The notes beneath the pieces are model-generated. The model was not told where the DNA came from and did no database searches. It saw only the letters and a list, made by a program, of their open reading frames with translations. The translations under genes and the position numbers were made by a program. From positions 1 to 64,000 of the forward strand of contig NZ_RHHT01000025.1 of the NCBI RefSeq assembly GCF_003710985.1: 64,000 nt of DNA, written 5' to 3'. This document shows, piece after piece, positions 1 to 7,620 of the stretch. The stretch comes from Brevibacillus panacihumi (GTDB lineage Bacteria; Bacillota; Bacilli; Brevibacillales; Brevibacillaceae). How positions within the stretch are numbered: position 1 is the first letter of the stretch; every line of letters begins with the position of its first letter.

Positions 1-169
1 CTTTTATTTTGCCAAACACACTTGCGAATAAATATGTGTTCCTCAATTCACTTCCATCAACCGACAGGTCTTCTTTTTTTATAACACCCTCAAGCCAAAT
101 CCCAATCTTTCTGGAATTAATTACGTAATAAGTAGGATTATTAGAGATCACTTCAATTTGTTTTTTCAT
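1..169 (-). CDS. Hypothetical protein, cut by the left edge
   Basis: An open frame of 56 codons runs off the window on the minus strand. It starts MKKQIEVISN and continues through a tyrosine/isoleucine-rich stretch (PTYYVINSRKIGIW). I do not recognise the family. The segment is AT-rich compared with most of the window. There is no convincing Shine-Dalgarno sequence before the ATG at 169, so the start, and even the reality of the gene, is uncertain. The only support is an unbroken frame with plausible amino acid composition. It diverges from the cold-shock gene, with about 220 bases between them. Confidence 0.4.
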   Translation of the reverse strand, partial: MKKQIEVISNNPTYYVINSRKIGIWLEGVIKKEDLSVDGSELRNTYLFASVFGKIK

Positions 170-222
170 AGCGGATACGTTAGATTCGGTACCAATAAAT
201 TAACGGCCCAATCTAATTCCGT

Positions 223-250
223 TTGACAAACAACTCAAATAAATTGCTAT
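223..250 (+). promoter_or_regulatory. Putative sigma-A promoter of the cold-shock gene
   Basis: A perfect TTGACA lies at 223-228 and a weak TGCTAT at 245-250, 16 bases apart. If used, the transcript would carry a 5' leader of about 135 bases before the ATG at 392. Long untranslated leaders are typical of cold-shock protein mRNAs, where they act as temperature-sensitive RNA structures. The -10 match is poor, and a second candidate (TCTAAT near 270) cannot be excluded. Confidence 0.45.
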
Positions 251-391
251 CCGTTTAATTTCCTGTTATTCTAATAAAGAATTATTTTTGTTCGGAGTGA
301 AGGATAGCATAGGTAAAAACTTTTCGTCTTGATGATCCTGAGAGCAAGGATAGTAATACATGTGTGGTTATCACACTAGGAGGCAATAACA

Positions 392-592
392 ATGGAACAA
401 GGTACAGTAAAATGGTTTAACGCAGAAAAAGGTTTTGGATTTATCGAACGTGAAGGCGGAGAAGATGTATTCGTTCATTTCTCAGCTATTCAAGGCGAAG
501 GCTTCAAATCTCTTGACGAAGGTCAAAGAGTTACTTTTGACGTAGAAAAGGGGCAACGTGGACCCCAAGCTACTAACGTTCAAAAAGCTTAA
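392..592 (+). CDS. CspA/CspB-family cold-shock protein
   Basis: A single cold-shock domain of 66 residues, the normal length for Bacillus CspB/C/D. It is a five-stranded OB-fold that binds single-stranded RNA and DNA and acts as an RNA chaperone in the cytoplasm. The RNP1 motif KGFGFIE (residues 13-19) and RNP2 motif VFVHFSA (about 26-32) are intact, and the protein opens with the usual GTVKWFN. A strong AGGAGG ribosome binding site (379-384) precedes the ATG by about 7 bases. The gene is monocistronic, with its own promoter region and a clean terminator. Which of the several Csp paralogues this is cannot be told from sequence alone. Confidence 0.95.
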   Translation: MEQGTVKWFNAEKGFGFIEREGGEDVFVHFSAIQGEGFKSLDEGQRVTFDVEKGQRGPQATNVQKA

Positions 593-611
593 AAATGACA
601 ACCAATATAAG

Positions 612-640
612 CAGACTCTTTTTTAAGAGTCTGTTTTTTA
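612..640 (+). terminator. Intrinsic terminator of the cold-shock gene
   Basis: A nine-base stem, CAGACTCTT (612-620) with AAGAGTCTG (625-633), closes a TTTT loop and is followed at once by six T residues. It begins 20 bases after the stop codon. Confidence 0.9.
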
Positions 641-1009
641 TTGTCCGGAAAAACAAATTTAAAACCCTACCCAAGCAAATGAGTAGGGAAATGGTACAGG
701 TACAGTAAATGGTAGAGTCAGTATAGCATAGTACACAACAGTTTGACAAAGTGGAGTGGCGACAAGAATCTCGAGCCCACTTTGTTTATTAAGGTGGCCA
801 TAGTCATACGGTATTCCACTAAACTGCCCGCAAGCATAATGAAAAGGCAACCGAGCGTCTGGCCGGCTGCCGTCACGTCATGATTGAGCCATCGTCTTCC
901 GTTCCATAACGATTCAATATCCATGATCGAACAACGCTATAGAAAATTACTTGAGAAAGCCCTAAAGAAGTGGCAGCAGACTTTTCGCATTAACCATGTG
1001 GTCTTGAAG
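641..1009. other. Intergenic stretch with no recognised gene
   Basis: Short frames exist on both strands, but none has a ribosome binding site with a matching start, a recognisable domain or a normal composition. A stretch at 924-1000 (IEQRYRKLLEKALKKWQQ on the plus strand) looks protein-like, but it runs into the antisense of the next gene. It could be the remnant of a decayed gene; I cannot name it. Confidence 0.5.
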
Positions 1010-1393
1010 TTACATCTGGACAATCTGAATAAGGTTGCCGCATGTATCGTCGAAGACAGCTATTGTGAGTTCGCCCATTTTTGTCGGCTCCATAGTAAAC
1101 CTCACGCCGCTTTCCAATAATCGTTTATACTCTTTATTAATATCTGCAACGCCAAACATTGTTGCTGGGATGCCATCAGCAAATATCTTCTTTTGATACT
1201 CTTTGGCGGCAGGATGATCATTCGGCTCGAGTAAAAGCTCTGTACCGTTTTGCTCTTCGGGAGATACAAGCGTTATCCACCTAAATTCTCCGACAGGAAC
1301 ATCCTCCTTTTTAACAAACCCCAGCTTTTCTGAATAAAACTCCAGTGCCCTGTCTTGATCTTGTACGAATATACTAGTAATAACGATTTTCAT
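1010..1393 (-). CDS. VOC-family (glyoxalase/bleomycin resistance) protein
   Basis: A protein of 127 residues with the paired beta-alpha-beta-beta-beta layout of the vicinal oxygen chelate superfamily: opening KIVITSIFVQDQDRALEFYSE, a middle glutamate-containing strand (GTELLLEPND) and a closing strand with FDDTCGNLIQIVQ. Members bind a metal or small ligand in a dimer and include isomerases, dioxygenases and drug-binding proteins, so the substrate cannot be predicted. The start at 1393 is chosen because AAGGAGG (about 1401-1407 on the complementary strand) sits ideally before it. A longer frame reaching 1453 has no such site. It appears to be monocistronic. Confidence 0.85.
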   Translation of the reverse strand: MKIVITSIFVQDQDRALEFYSEKLGFVKKEDVPVGEFRWITLVSPEEQNGTELLLEPNDHPAAKEYQKKIFADGIPATMFGVADINKEYKRLLESGVRFTMEPTKMGELTIAVFDDTCGNLIQIVQM

Positions 1394-1700
1394 ACAATTT
1401 TTTCCTCCTTTAATATTTTTTACGCTCTCTGCTATCAATCTGGCTCCAATCAAAAAAACTCATACATTCAGCAGACACTGGATGAACAACACCAGGTTAA
1501 AGTGGACATCAAGATATGTTGTTATCCCGCATTTCTGCCCGTTAACTTAATAACCAGTCTAATACTATATTTTTTCAGTCTATAACCTTATTTTCATCGA
1601 ACACCTCGCGCTCCGCTCCATCAGCAGATTATCAAAAGGCGGAAACTCAAGTAGTTTTTGCAAAAAACATCTTGAATAACCCGAAAGAAAAGTAGAGGAC
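1394..1700. other. Intergenic stretch with no recognised gene
   Basis: Apart from the ribosome binding site of the minus-strand VOC gene I see no supported gene, promoter pair or terminator. Short frames on both strands lack start signals and known motifs. The right end grades into the palindromic repeat element. Confidence 0.45.
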
Positions 1701-1945
1701 AGGCAAAAGCTGGCCGAGGAAAAAGGGGAGAAAAGCGAAGGCATTTGGGATCTTGACCCAGGCGCAATGGAAAAGGCGGAACACGCATTCAGCGGCCAAC
1801 CCTGAACCACTTCTTGGAAATGGCTGCTTTTGGCCGCGGTTCCGCCTTTGGAATGGAGCCGACCAGGGATGTCCCCCAGCAAAGATCCCAACCCGCCTCG
1901 AGCGTTCTCCCCTTTTTCCTCTCCACCACTACAGCCGGACGATCA
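1701..1945. repeat. Nested palindromic repeat element, long copy
   Basis: Four perfect inverted repeats are nested round one centre. GAGGAAAAAGGGGAGAA (1716-1732) pairs with 1905-1921 over 17 bp. GGGATCTT (1747-1754) pairs with 1882-1889. AAAGGCGGAAC (1772-1782) pairs with 1839-1849. GCGGCCAA (1792-1799) pairs with 1830-1837. The whole could fold as one long RNA or DNA hairpin. Both arms and their flanks recur near 59828-59912 without the central 157 bases (1733-1889), so this is a dispersed element and not a one-off. No transposase is present. Confidence 0.8.
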
Positions 1946-2077
1946 CTAATAAAGGACACGGGGAACTTCGGACAACCTTGTAAACCACGGCTCATACTTG
2001 ATCAAGGAAAATGCCTCCCCCATGTCGAAATACCTGGGAACACGAGAATAGGCAAGCAGACGAATGGAGGCATGGTC

Positions 2078-2968
2078 ATGAATTGGCAACAGGCGATTGA
2101 TGAGGTTTTGCGGGAAGCGCGAGGAGAGTTCGGGGTGGCTGTTACGCACCTGGAGAGCGGGATGACAGCGGGCCACCAGGCTGATCAGCTGTTTCAGATG
2201 GCCAGCGTCTTCAAGATTCCGATAATTGCGACATTGATGCGTGATGTGGAAGCGGGGAAAATCAGACTGGATCAGCGCATTCCCTTGCGATATGAAGAGC
2301 GGGTACCGGGTTCGGGTGTTTTGCAGGAGTTGGATTCCGGTGCTGAGCTGACCGTTAAGGACCTGGCGATGCTGATGACGATCGTCAGCGACAACTACGC
2401 CACCGACATGGTGATCAATCTCGTCGGGCTGGAAAATATAGAAGCGCATATGCGCGAATTGGGCCTGGAAAGCATCCATCTCCCGCAAACCTGCTGGCAG
2501 CTGTTGAATCGCTGTGTGGGGATGGAGGAACCGTCGCCTTCGCCAGCCGGCTTCGCCGAATATGAGCGGAGGGAAGAGACGGGAGATTATGAATTGCTGT
2601 TCGATGTCGCGGCACCGACGACAGAAAACAACGTCGCGACACCAGCCGATTTGAACCGTCTGCTGACGATGGTGGCGAAAAAAGAGATTTTGAGCGCTGC
2701 CTCCTGCGATCTGATCCTGGACATCCTGCGCCGCCAACAGTACAACAGCCGCCTGCCGCTTCTCCTGCCGCCGGGAACCAAGGTTGCGCACAAGACAGGC
2801 ACCGTGAACGGGGTTGTGAATGACGCAGGCATTATCTATCTGCCAGAGGGAAAAGGATCAATAGCCATTTCCGTCCTGTCGCGAAAAGTGGAAGAAAAGC
2901 AGGAGGCAGAGCGTACGATAGCAAAAGTGGCGAGAGCCGTCTACGATCAGGCCATGGGAGGGGTGTAA
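2078..2968 (+). CDS. Class A beta-lactamase-fold serine hydrolase, cytoplasmic
   Basis: About 296 residues of the penicillin-recognising serine hydrolase fold (Beta-lactamase2 type). The catalytic SxxK is in MASVFKIP (about residues 46-53), the SDN motif in IVSDNYATD and the KTG motif in HKTGTVNG. A class A lactamase would also carry a Glu166-type ExxLN loop, which I cannot place confidently. There is no signal peptide, so a true secreted beta-lactamase is unlikely; a cytoplasmic esterase or amidase is more plausible. The start is the ATG at 2078, seven bases after GGAGG (2066-2070); an ATG at 2072 is too close to that site. It is followed two bases later by a class C-type hydrolase, apparently as an operon. 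Confidence 0.8.
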   Translation: MNWQQAIDEVLREARGEFGVAVTHLESGMTAGHQADQLFQMASVFKIPIIATLMRDVEAGKIRLDQRIPLRYEERVPGSGVLQELDSGAELTVKDLAMLMTIVSDNYATDMVINLVGLENIEAHMRELGLESIHLPQTCWQLLNRCVGMEEPSPSPAGFAEYERREETGDYELLFDVAAPTTENNVATPADLNRLLTMVAKKEILSAASCDLILDILRRQQYNSRLPLLLPPGTKVAHKTGTVNGVVNDAGIIYLPEGKGSIAISVLSRKVEEKQEAERTIAKVARAVYDQAMGGV

Positions 2969-2970
2969 GC

Positions 2971-4377
2971 ATGCAGCAATGGACAGAAGCATTTGAGGAT
3001 TTTGCGAAAAAACTGATGGAAGAATCCGAGGTTCCTGGTGCGGTTATCGCAGTAGCCCGCGATGGGGAATGGATCTACCAGAAAAGCTTCGGCGTACGTG
3101 ATCAAGAGCAGCAACTGCCGCTATCGATGGATACCGTTTTCGGAATTGCTTCGGTGACCAAATCCTTTACCTGTGCGGCCATCATGCAGTTGCAGGAGGC
3201 AGGCAAGCTGTCCGTCACCGATCCGGTGGTACGCTATTTGCCCGAGTTTCGCTTTCTGGATGATGAGATGACAAACGCCATTACGATTGAGCATTTTATG
3301 GCGCATACTCCTGGCATGCCTCCCTTGCCCTACCTGGACGGCGCGATGAAGCGCAGTCTGGAGCAAGACCCGGCGATTTTGGGGACAGAGGCCGAAGAGG
3401 AGCTCAAGACAGTTCCCTACCTCGATACATACGAAGAGGTGTTGGATGCAATCGCCAAGTGGGAGGGGACGGCTTTAGGAGCGCCCGGCACAGCGTTTAG
3501 CTACAATAACGATGGCTATGGTCTGCTCGGAGCCATTATCGAGCGAGTCAGCAATATGAGCTATGAGCAGTACCTGACGGAGCATATCCTGGATCCGCTG
3601 GGAATGACGAGAACGGTATTTGCGGTGGAGGATTTGGCAGATTCAGAAGATGTCACCACCTTGTATACCCGAAAAAAAATAGATGGCAATGAACAGGTGA
3701 TTGCGGCTCCGCTCTGGCATGATGCGCCGGCGATGCGCGCATGCGGGTTCCTGAAGTCGACAGCGCGTGATCTCATGGCCTATCTGGAGATGTTCCGTAC
3801 AGGCGGCGAGGCTCCTGCCGGTGTATTGTCCCGTGCAAGCATTCAACAGATGACCGCACCCCATGCCAGATGCGACGGGTATCGCTCCTACGGCTACGGG
3901 CTGATGATCTCGCCTGCCTTTCCGGGCGGAGCATTGATCGAGCATGGCGGCTCGCTGAAAGGAATCAGCTCGCACGTATTTGTTCAGCCGCAGACGGGAC
4001 TGAGCGGCGTCGTGCTGTGCAATGTGGATGGCGTCCCTGTACGCGATCTGGTGCTGGGCGTCCTGAACACGATCTCGAACAGACCTGCAGATGCCCTCAT
4101 CTACCCGATCGAGAAAATGGAGTTGCCGGGTGAGAGGCTAGGGGAGTATGTCGGGCTGTACAAGTCGCAGGAATGGATGAAGGCCGAGATCGTGAGCAAA
4201 GAAAATGAGCTGTACCTGGAAGAGGACGGTAAGTCCTATCCGCTGATCCCTGTCGGAGCAGACAGCTTTGTCTTCCGTCGCGGCCGTTCTGCTAGCTGGA
4301 TTGACTTCTTCCGCTCGGATGAGGGAATAGTAGAGAGGATGAGTTATTCCTTGCGCCAATTGACCAAGGTCGGATAG
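2971..4377 (+). CDS. Class C beta-lactamase/PBP-type serine hydrolase
   Basis: A 468-residue member of the beta-lactamase family (PF00144), which includes AmpC, D-aminopeptidases and EstB-type esterases. The nucleophile motif SVTK is at about residues 63-66 (IASVTKSFTC), the tyrosine motif is YNN (FSYNNDGYG) and the third box is HGG (EHGGSLKG) in place of KTG, as is common in the esterase and peptidase members. A C-terminal domain of about 100 residues resembles the lipocalin-like extension found in this family. No signal peptide is visible, so it should be cytoplasmic. The ribosome binding site GGAGGGG lies inside the end of the previous hydrolase gene, two bases upstream, implying co-expression of two related hydrolases. 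Confidence 0.85.
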   Translation: MQQWTEAFEDFAKKLMEESEVPGAVIAVARDGEWIYQKSFGVRDQEQQLPLSMDTVFGIASVTKSFTCAAIMQLQEAGKLSVTDPVVRYLPEFRFLDDEMTNAITIEHFMAHTPGMPPLPYLDGAMKRSLEQDPAILGTEAEEELKTVPYLDTYEEVLDAIAKWEGTALGAPGTAFSYNNDGYGLLGAIIERVSNMSYEQYLTEHILDPLGMTRTVFAVEDLADSEDVTTLYTRKKIDGNEQVIAAPLWHDAPAMRACGFLKSTARDLMAYLEMFRTGGEAPAGVLSRASIQQMTAPHARCDGYRSYGYGLMISPAFPGGALIEHGGSLKGISSHVFVQPQTGLSGVVLCNVDGVPVRDLVLGVLNTISNRPADALIYPIEKMELPGERLGEYVGLYKSQEWMKAEIVSKENELYLEEDGKSYPLIPVGADSFVFRRGRSASWIDFFRSDEGIVERMSYSLRQLTKVG

Positions 4378-4440
4378 GCTTTGATTTTCTCCCCCGTCTG
4401 GCGTCATAATAGAAGTATTACGCTCAGGATGTGATCACCC

Positions 4441-5166
4441 ATGCAAATCATCGTATTTGATCTGGAAACGACCCTCACCTTTCAGAAAAACAAGATTCCC
4501 GAGATCATCGAGATCGGTGCAGCCAAGGTCGTACCAGGCAAAGACGGAGTCGAAGTAGACACCTTTCAACGCTACACCTTTCCTGCCATCGAACGCCGCA
4601 TATCCGAGCGGACTTGTGATTTCATCGGATTGGACAAGGATAATCTGCCCGATTTTATCCCGTTTCCCAAAGCTTTTGCCGACTTTCTGGAGTGGATCGG
4701 GCATGATGAGGACTACTATCTATGTACCTGGGGAAAAGACGATAAACGCTTGATGATCGAACATTGCGCACGCTTCGGACTGCCTTTTTCCTGGTTGAAA
4801 AACTACAATGACATCCAGCCCCCTATCAGCATGCAGCTTGCCCAGCGCAAGCAAATGGGGTTAAAAGACGCCATTGACGAAGCGGGAATCGTACAGGAAG
4901 GAAGGCTTCATTCGGCACTGGTCGACTCGATCCACACGGCCCATCTGCTCGTCAAATACAACAAGATCATTCCGCTTATGAAGAATACGCCGGAAGAAAA
5001 TTACGCGATGTCCAGCTCGCTGTACATGACCTGCCGCTCGTGCAAAAAGTCCAAATACTACACGGCTTTCGGACGCAAGAGCAAAAAGTGCATCTCTTGC
5101 TTGCAGCATCGTAAAAAAATGGAGCAGGCTGCTGCCGAAGCGGCCGCTCTAATCGAGCAGAAATAA
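4441..5166 (+). CDS. DnaQ-type 3'-5' exonuclease with C-terminal zinc ribbon
   Basis: A protein of 241 residues opening with the ExoI motif IVFDLETT of DEDDh exonucleases. Further acidic residues lie in the middle (WGKDDKRLMIEH), and the ExoIII region HSALVDSIHTAHLL supplies the His and Asp. The fold resembles KapD (inhibitor of the KinA sporulation pathway) and other ERI1-like exonucleases. The C-terminal 45 residues add CRSCKKSKYY and CISCLQHRKK, a four-cysteine zinc ribbon not found in the smallest family members, likely for nucleic-acid binding. A ribosome binding site (AGGATGTGAT) precedes the ATG. It stands alone, convergent with the next gene, with a shared terminator between. Confidence 0.8.
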   Translation: MQIIVFDLETTLTFQKNKIPEIIEIGAAKVVPGKDGVEVDTFQRYTFPAIERRISERTCDFIGLDKDNLPDFIPFPKAFADFLEWIGHDEDYYLCTWGKDDKRLMIEHCARFGLPFSWLKNYNDIQPPISMQLAQRKQMGLKDAIDEAGIVQEGRLHSALVDSIHTAHLLVKYNKIIPLMKNTPEENYAMSSSLYMTCRSCKKSKYYTAFGRKSKKCISCLQHRKKMEQAAAEAAALIEQK

Positions 5167-5180
5167 CCTGTAGAATATAA

Positions 5181-5218
5181 AAAATGCCGCCGGGCGATGG
5201 TCCCGGACGGCATTTTTT
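5181..5218. terminator. Bidirectional terminator between convergent genes
   Basis: AAAATGCCG and CGGCATTTT flank an inner CGGG/CCCG stem, with T runs in both directions. It serves the exonuclease gene on the plus strand and the end of the sugar-phosphate transferase gene on the minus strand. Confidence 0.85.
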
Positions 5219-5223
5219 GTACG

Positions 5224-6192
5224 TCATACTCCCAGAAGGAGCAGAATGATAGACGTCAAGCTGAAACAAACACTGATCAGACAAAGGAAGGCGACGACCT
5301 GCTTGGGATTTAATCCGGACTTCAGCAGGCGGTAATGAACCTGTGTGGCATCTGCCTGGTAGATCGGCTTTCCTTGCAGCAGGCGCTTGGTCACGACAAA
5401 AAGATTGTCAAAAATCGGGACGCCGAGGGCCAGTATCGGGATGAACAAGGAGAGGACAGTCGCTTGCTTGAAGGCCCCATCCAGCGCGATCACGGCCAGG
5501 ATAAAGCCAAGAAACGTCGCTCCAGCATCACCCATGAAAATTTTCGCCGGCGGCTTGTTGTAGCGCAGATAGGCGAGAGACACCCCGATGAGGCTGATTG
5601 CCATCACAGCAGACGTGCTTTGCCCTTTTGCCAGGGCGACGACGAACAGCGTTCCGGCAGAAATCGCCGTCAGCCCGCCAGCCAGCCCGTCCATCCCGTC
5701 CGAAAAGTTGATCACGGTCGTCACGCCGAAAATCCAGAGGATCGTCAGAATGAATTGCAGCCAGACGGGGAGCAGAATGTACTCTCCGCTCAGCGGGTTG
5801 TAAAAGCCGGAAAAGGTGATGCCCGAAAGATAGACGATCACGGCGGCAGACACCTGTACGATCAGCTTTGGAAGAGCGGAAAAGTCTTTCCCCTGTGTCT
5901 TGTACCAGTCATCGATGGTGCCGATAACCAATAGCAGCACCGAGCCGCAGAGGACGGCAATCGTCTGAATGGCGGACTCTTTTGAAAACAGCAGGAAAGA
6001 AGCAGCGAAGCCGATGAAAATCGCATAGCTGGCAGTCAGCGGTATCGGCTCGCGGTGTATTTTACGTTCGACGTCCTTTCTGGGCTTGTCCACAAAATCA
6101 AGCTTGAAAGCCAATTTGCGCAAGGGAGGAATCAGGATCATCACGATACAAAACGATAGCAAAAAGGAAAGTGCGTACGAAATCGGAATCAT
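5224..6192 (-). CDS. Undecaprenyl-phosphate N-acetylhexosamine-1-phosphate transferase (TagO/WecA type)
   Basis: A polytopic membrane enzyme of 322 residues in the MraY/WecA/TagO superfamily. It transfers a sugar phosphate from a UDP-sugar to undecaprenyl phosphate, the first step of teichoic acid or other cell-wall glycopolymer synthesis. Family motifs are in order: GTIDDW (about 90), NFSDGMDGLAGG (about 162-173), IFMGDAGATFLG (about 218) and the cytoplasmic histidine loop HYRLLKSGL (about 284). About ten hydrophobic segments are visible. It stands alone and is not in a cell-division cluster, so TagO/WecA is more likely than MraY. AGGAG directly abuts the ATG, which is unusually close, so the exact start is uncertain. 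Confidence 0.85.
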   Translation of the reverse strand: MIPISYALSFLLSFCIVMILIPPLRKLAFKLDFVDKPRKDVERKIHREPIPLTASYAIFIGFAASFLLFSKESAIQTIAVLCGSVLLLVIGTIDDWYKTQGKDFSALPKLIVQVSAAVIVYLSGITFSGFYNPLSGEYILLPVWLQFILTILWIFGVTTVINFSDGMDGLAGGLTAISAGTLFVVALAKGQSTSAVMAISLIGVSLAYLRYNKPPAKIFMGDAGATFLGFILAVIALDGAFKQATVLSLFIPILALGVPIFDNLFVVTKRLLQGKPIYQADATQVHYRLLKSGLNPKQVVAFLCLISVCFSLTSIILLLLGV

Positions 6193-6230
6193 CTCCTACA
6201 ACCTGAGAACGGTTTTTCTCAATCCCCACC

Positions 6231-6259
6231 ATTATAGAAAGAATAGCGGCAATTGTCGA
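6231..6259 (-). promoter_or_regulatory. Putative promoter of the TagO/WecA-like gene
   Basis: On the minus strand TCGACA (6254-6259) and a perfect TATAAT (6231-6236) are 17 bases apart. They lie just below the end of the germination operon and about 40 bases before the start at 6192. Confidence 0.6.
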
Positions 6260-6269
6260 CAATGCCTTG

Positions 6270-7391
6270 TCAATTCTTCTGGGAAAGTTTCTCGTACTTC
6301 GTTCCCAGCCGCGTGCGCAACGCATCTACCAATAAATAGAAGATCGGGATTGCCTGGGCAAACAGCAGAAAAGAGGAGCCGCCGTGCAACAATATATAGG
6401 AAAGCTCCGTGTGAGATCTGACCATAAACAACGCTTGACCAATCATGACAGCCGTTACAGAAAATGAAAAGGGTTTATGATCCGCCAAAGAAAAGGTATG
6501 CGTGAGCAAGATGACCGCTATATAGGTAAGCATGCTGATTTTAATAAAAACGCTGGTCAGCCAGACGGCCAATAACACAGGGTCCAGGTTCTCCAGGAAA
6601 GCTCCGGCGCGAATGAAGCGAATGAGCTCCAACTCGGGATAGTTCAGATTGCCGGTTACGTATGGGCCGAAAATGAACAGAACAGGGATCAGGCTGGAGA
6701 AAATAATGATCAGTGAAGTGATGGTGGCCCAGCTGATGCTTCTCATCGTTCGCTGTCCATTTGCAAAGTACGGAAAAAGAAAAATGATAAACCCCATTTC
6801 TCCGTAGAGAGCAGTCGTAAGAAACGTTCCATTCCAGATACCAGGGGCGTCAAAATGATTGAACAGGGCAGGGAACATGTCCCACTTCATTTCACTGGAT
6901 ACAAATAGAGGTACGATGATCATGCTGAGAATACTGAAAAAAAAGATGCCTTGGGCGCAGCGGAATATCGTCTGAACGCCCGAGCGGACCGCATAGGCGA
7001 TGCAGATGCCAAATACGAGAGCAACGGCCCATTCAGGTGTTTCCGGCAGGTAGACTTCTACGATGAAATCCTGAATTTCCCGCAGGATGTAGGAAGCAGA
7101 AAAGAGGGTCGAAAAAATGATGATGAGAACGAGAGGATAGTGCAGCCAGCTGCCCACTATCCTTTTTCCGTAAAAGCCAAAAAACTCTTGTGGACGCTTC
7201 ACTGCCAAACGAAAACACAGGAAGGTGATGATCAATCCGATCAGGGATCCGCATAGCAATGATACCCAGGCAGAAAATCGGGCCTCTGCTACCAGGGTGC
7301 TCATTCGGAATCCAAGTATGGTAGTAAAAAGATACAAGGTGAACAACATGTAGATCTGCAGCTGTGTAATTTTATCTGTCTGATTGCCCAT
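6270..7391 (-). CDS. Spore germination receptor, B subunit (GerAB family permease)
   Basis: An integral membrane protein of 373 residues with about ten transmembrane segments, related to amino acid/polyamine/organocation transporters (spore permease family). B subunits bind the germinant within the inner spore membrane. The start at 7391 (MGNQTDKITQLQ) follows GGAGAAGG at good spacing and lies four bases after the preceding D-type gene; a longer frame to 7412 would overlap that gene. It is the last gene of the operon. Expression in the forespore under sigma-G is expected for the family, but I did not identify a convincing sigma-G promoter. Confidence 0.88.
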   Translation of the reverse strand: MGNQTDKITQLQIYMLFTLYLFTTILGFRMSTLVAEARFSAWVSLLCGSLIGLIITFLCFRLAVKRPQEFFGFYGKRIVGSWLHYPLVLIIIFSTLFSASYILREIQDFIVEVYLPETPEWAVALVFGICIAYAVRSGVQTIFRCAQGIFFFSILSMIIVPLFVSSEMKWDMFPALFNHFDAPGIWNGTFLTTALYGEMGFIIFLFPYFANGQRTMRSISWATITSLIIIFSSLIPVLFIFGPYVTGNLNYPELELIRFIRAGAFLENLDPVLLAVWLTSVFIKISMLTYIAVILLTHTFSLADHKPFSFSVTAVMIGQALFMVRSHTELSYILLHGGSSFLLFAQAIPIFYLLVDALRTRLGTKYEKLSQKN

Positions 7392-7395
7392 GATT

Positions 7396-7620
7396 TTACC
7401 TTCTCCACACAATCAATTGATCTATCGGCGAGAAAATCGCTTCCAGCGAAAGCCCAATCGAAAATTGATCACGAAACACATACAAGGCTTCAAAATACAG
7501 AAATGAGAATACGATAGTTCCGATCACACAGTAGAAAGTGCGCCGCTTTCGTCGATAGAGCTGCAAATACCTGAACTCGATCCCCAATATAACGCTGTAT
7601 AAAAGAGCAATCATGATCAT
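7396..7620 (-). CDS. Small two-helix membrane protein, germination receptor D-type subunit
   Basis: A 74-residue protein with two hydrophobic helices (about residues 2-14 and 29-49) joined by a basic loop (QLYRRKRRTFY). Its position inside a GerA-type operon, size and two-helix layout match the D subunits described for some Bacillus receptors, which modulate germination. Assignment rests on context and topology rather than sequence motifs. Its ATG overlaps the stop of the C-subunit gene (ATGA), so translation is probably coupled. Confidence 0.7.
   Translation of the reverse strand: MIMIALLYSVILGIEFRYLQLYRRKRRTFYCVIGTIVFSFLYFEALYVFRDQFSIGLSLEAIFSPIDQLIVWRR

Noticed and set aside
884..1120. 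A 78-codon plus-strand gene
   Set aside because: Its second half is the antisense of the VOC gene and it has no ribosome binding site; kept only as a possible remnant.
1946..2791. Long minus-strand open frame opposite the first serine hydrolase
   Set aside because: It is the antisense of a gene with clear catalytic motifs and has no start signals or recognisable domain.
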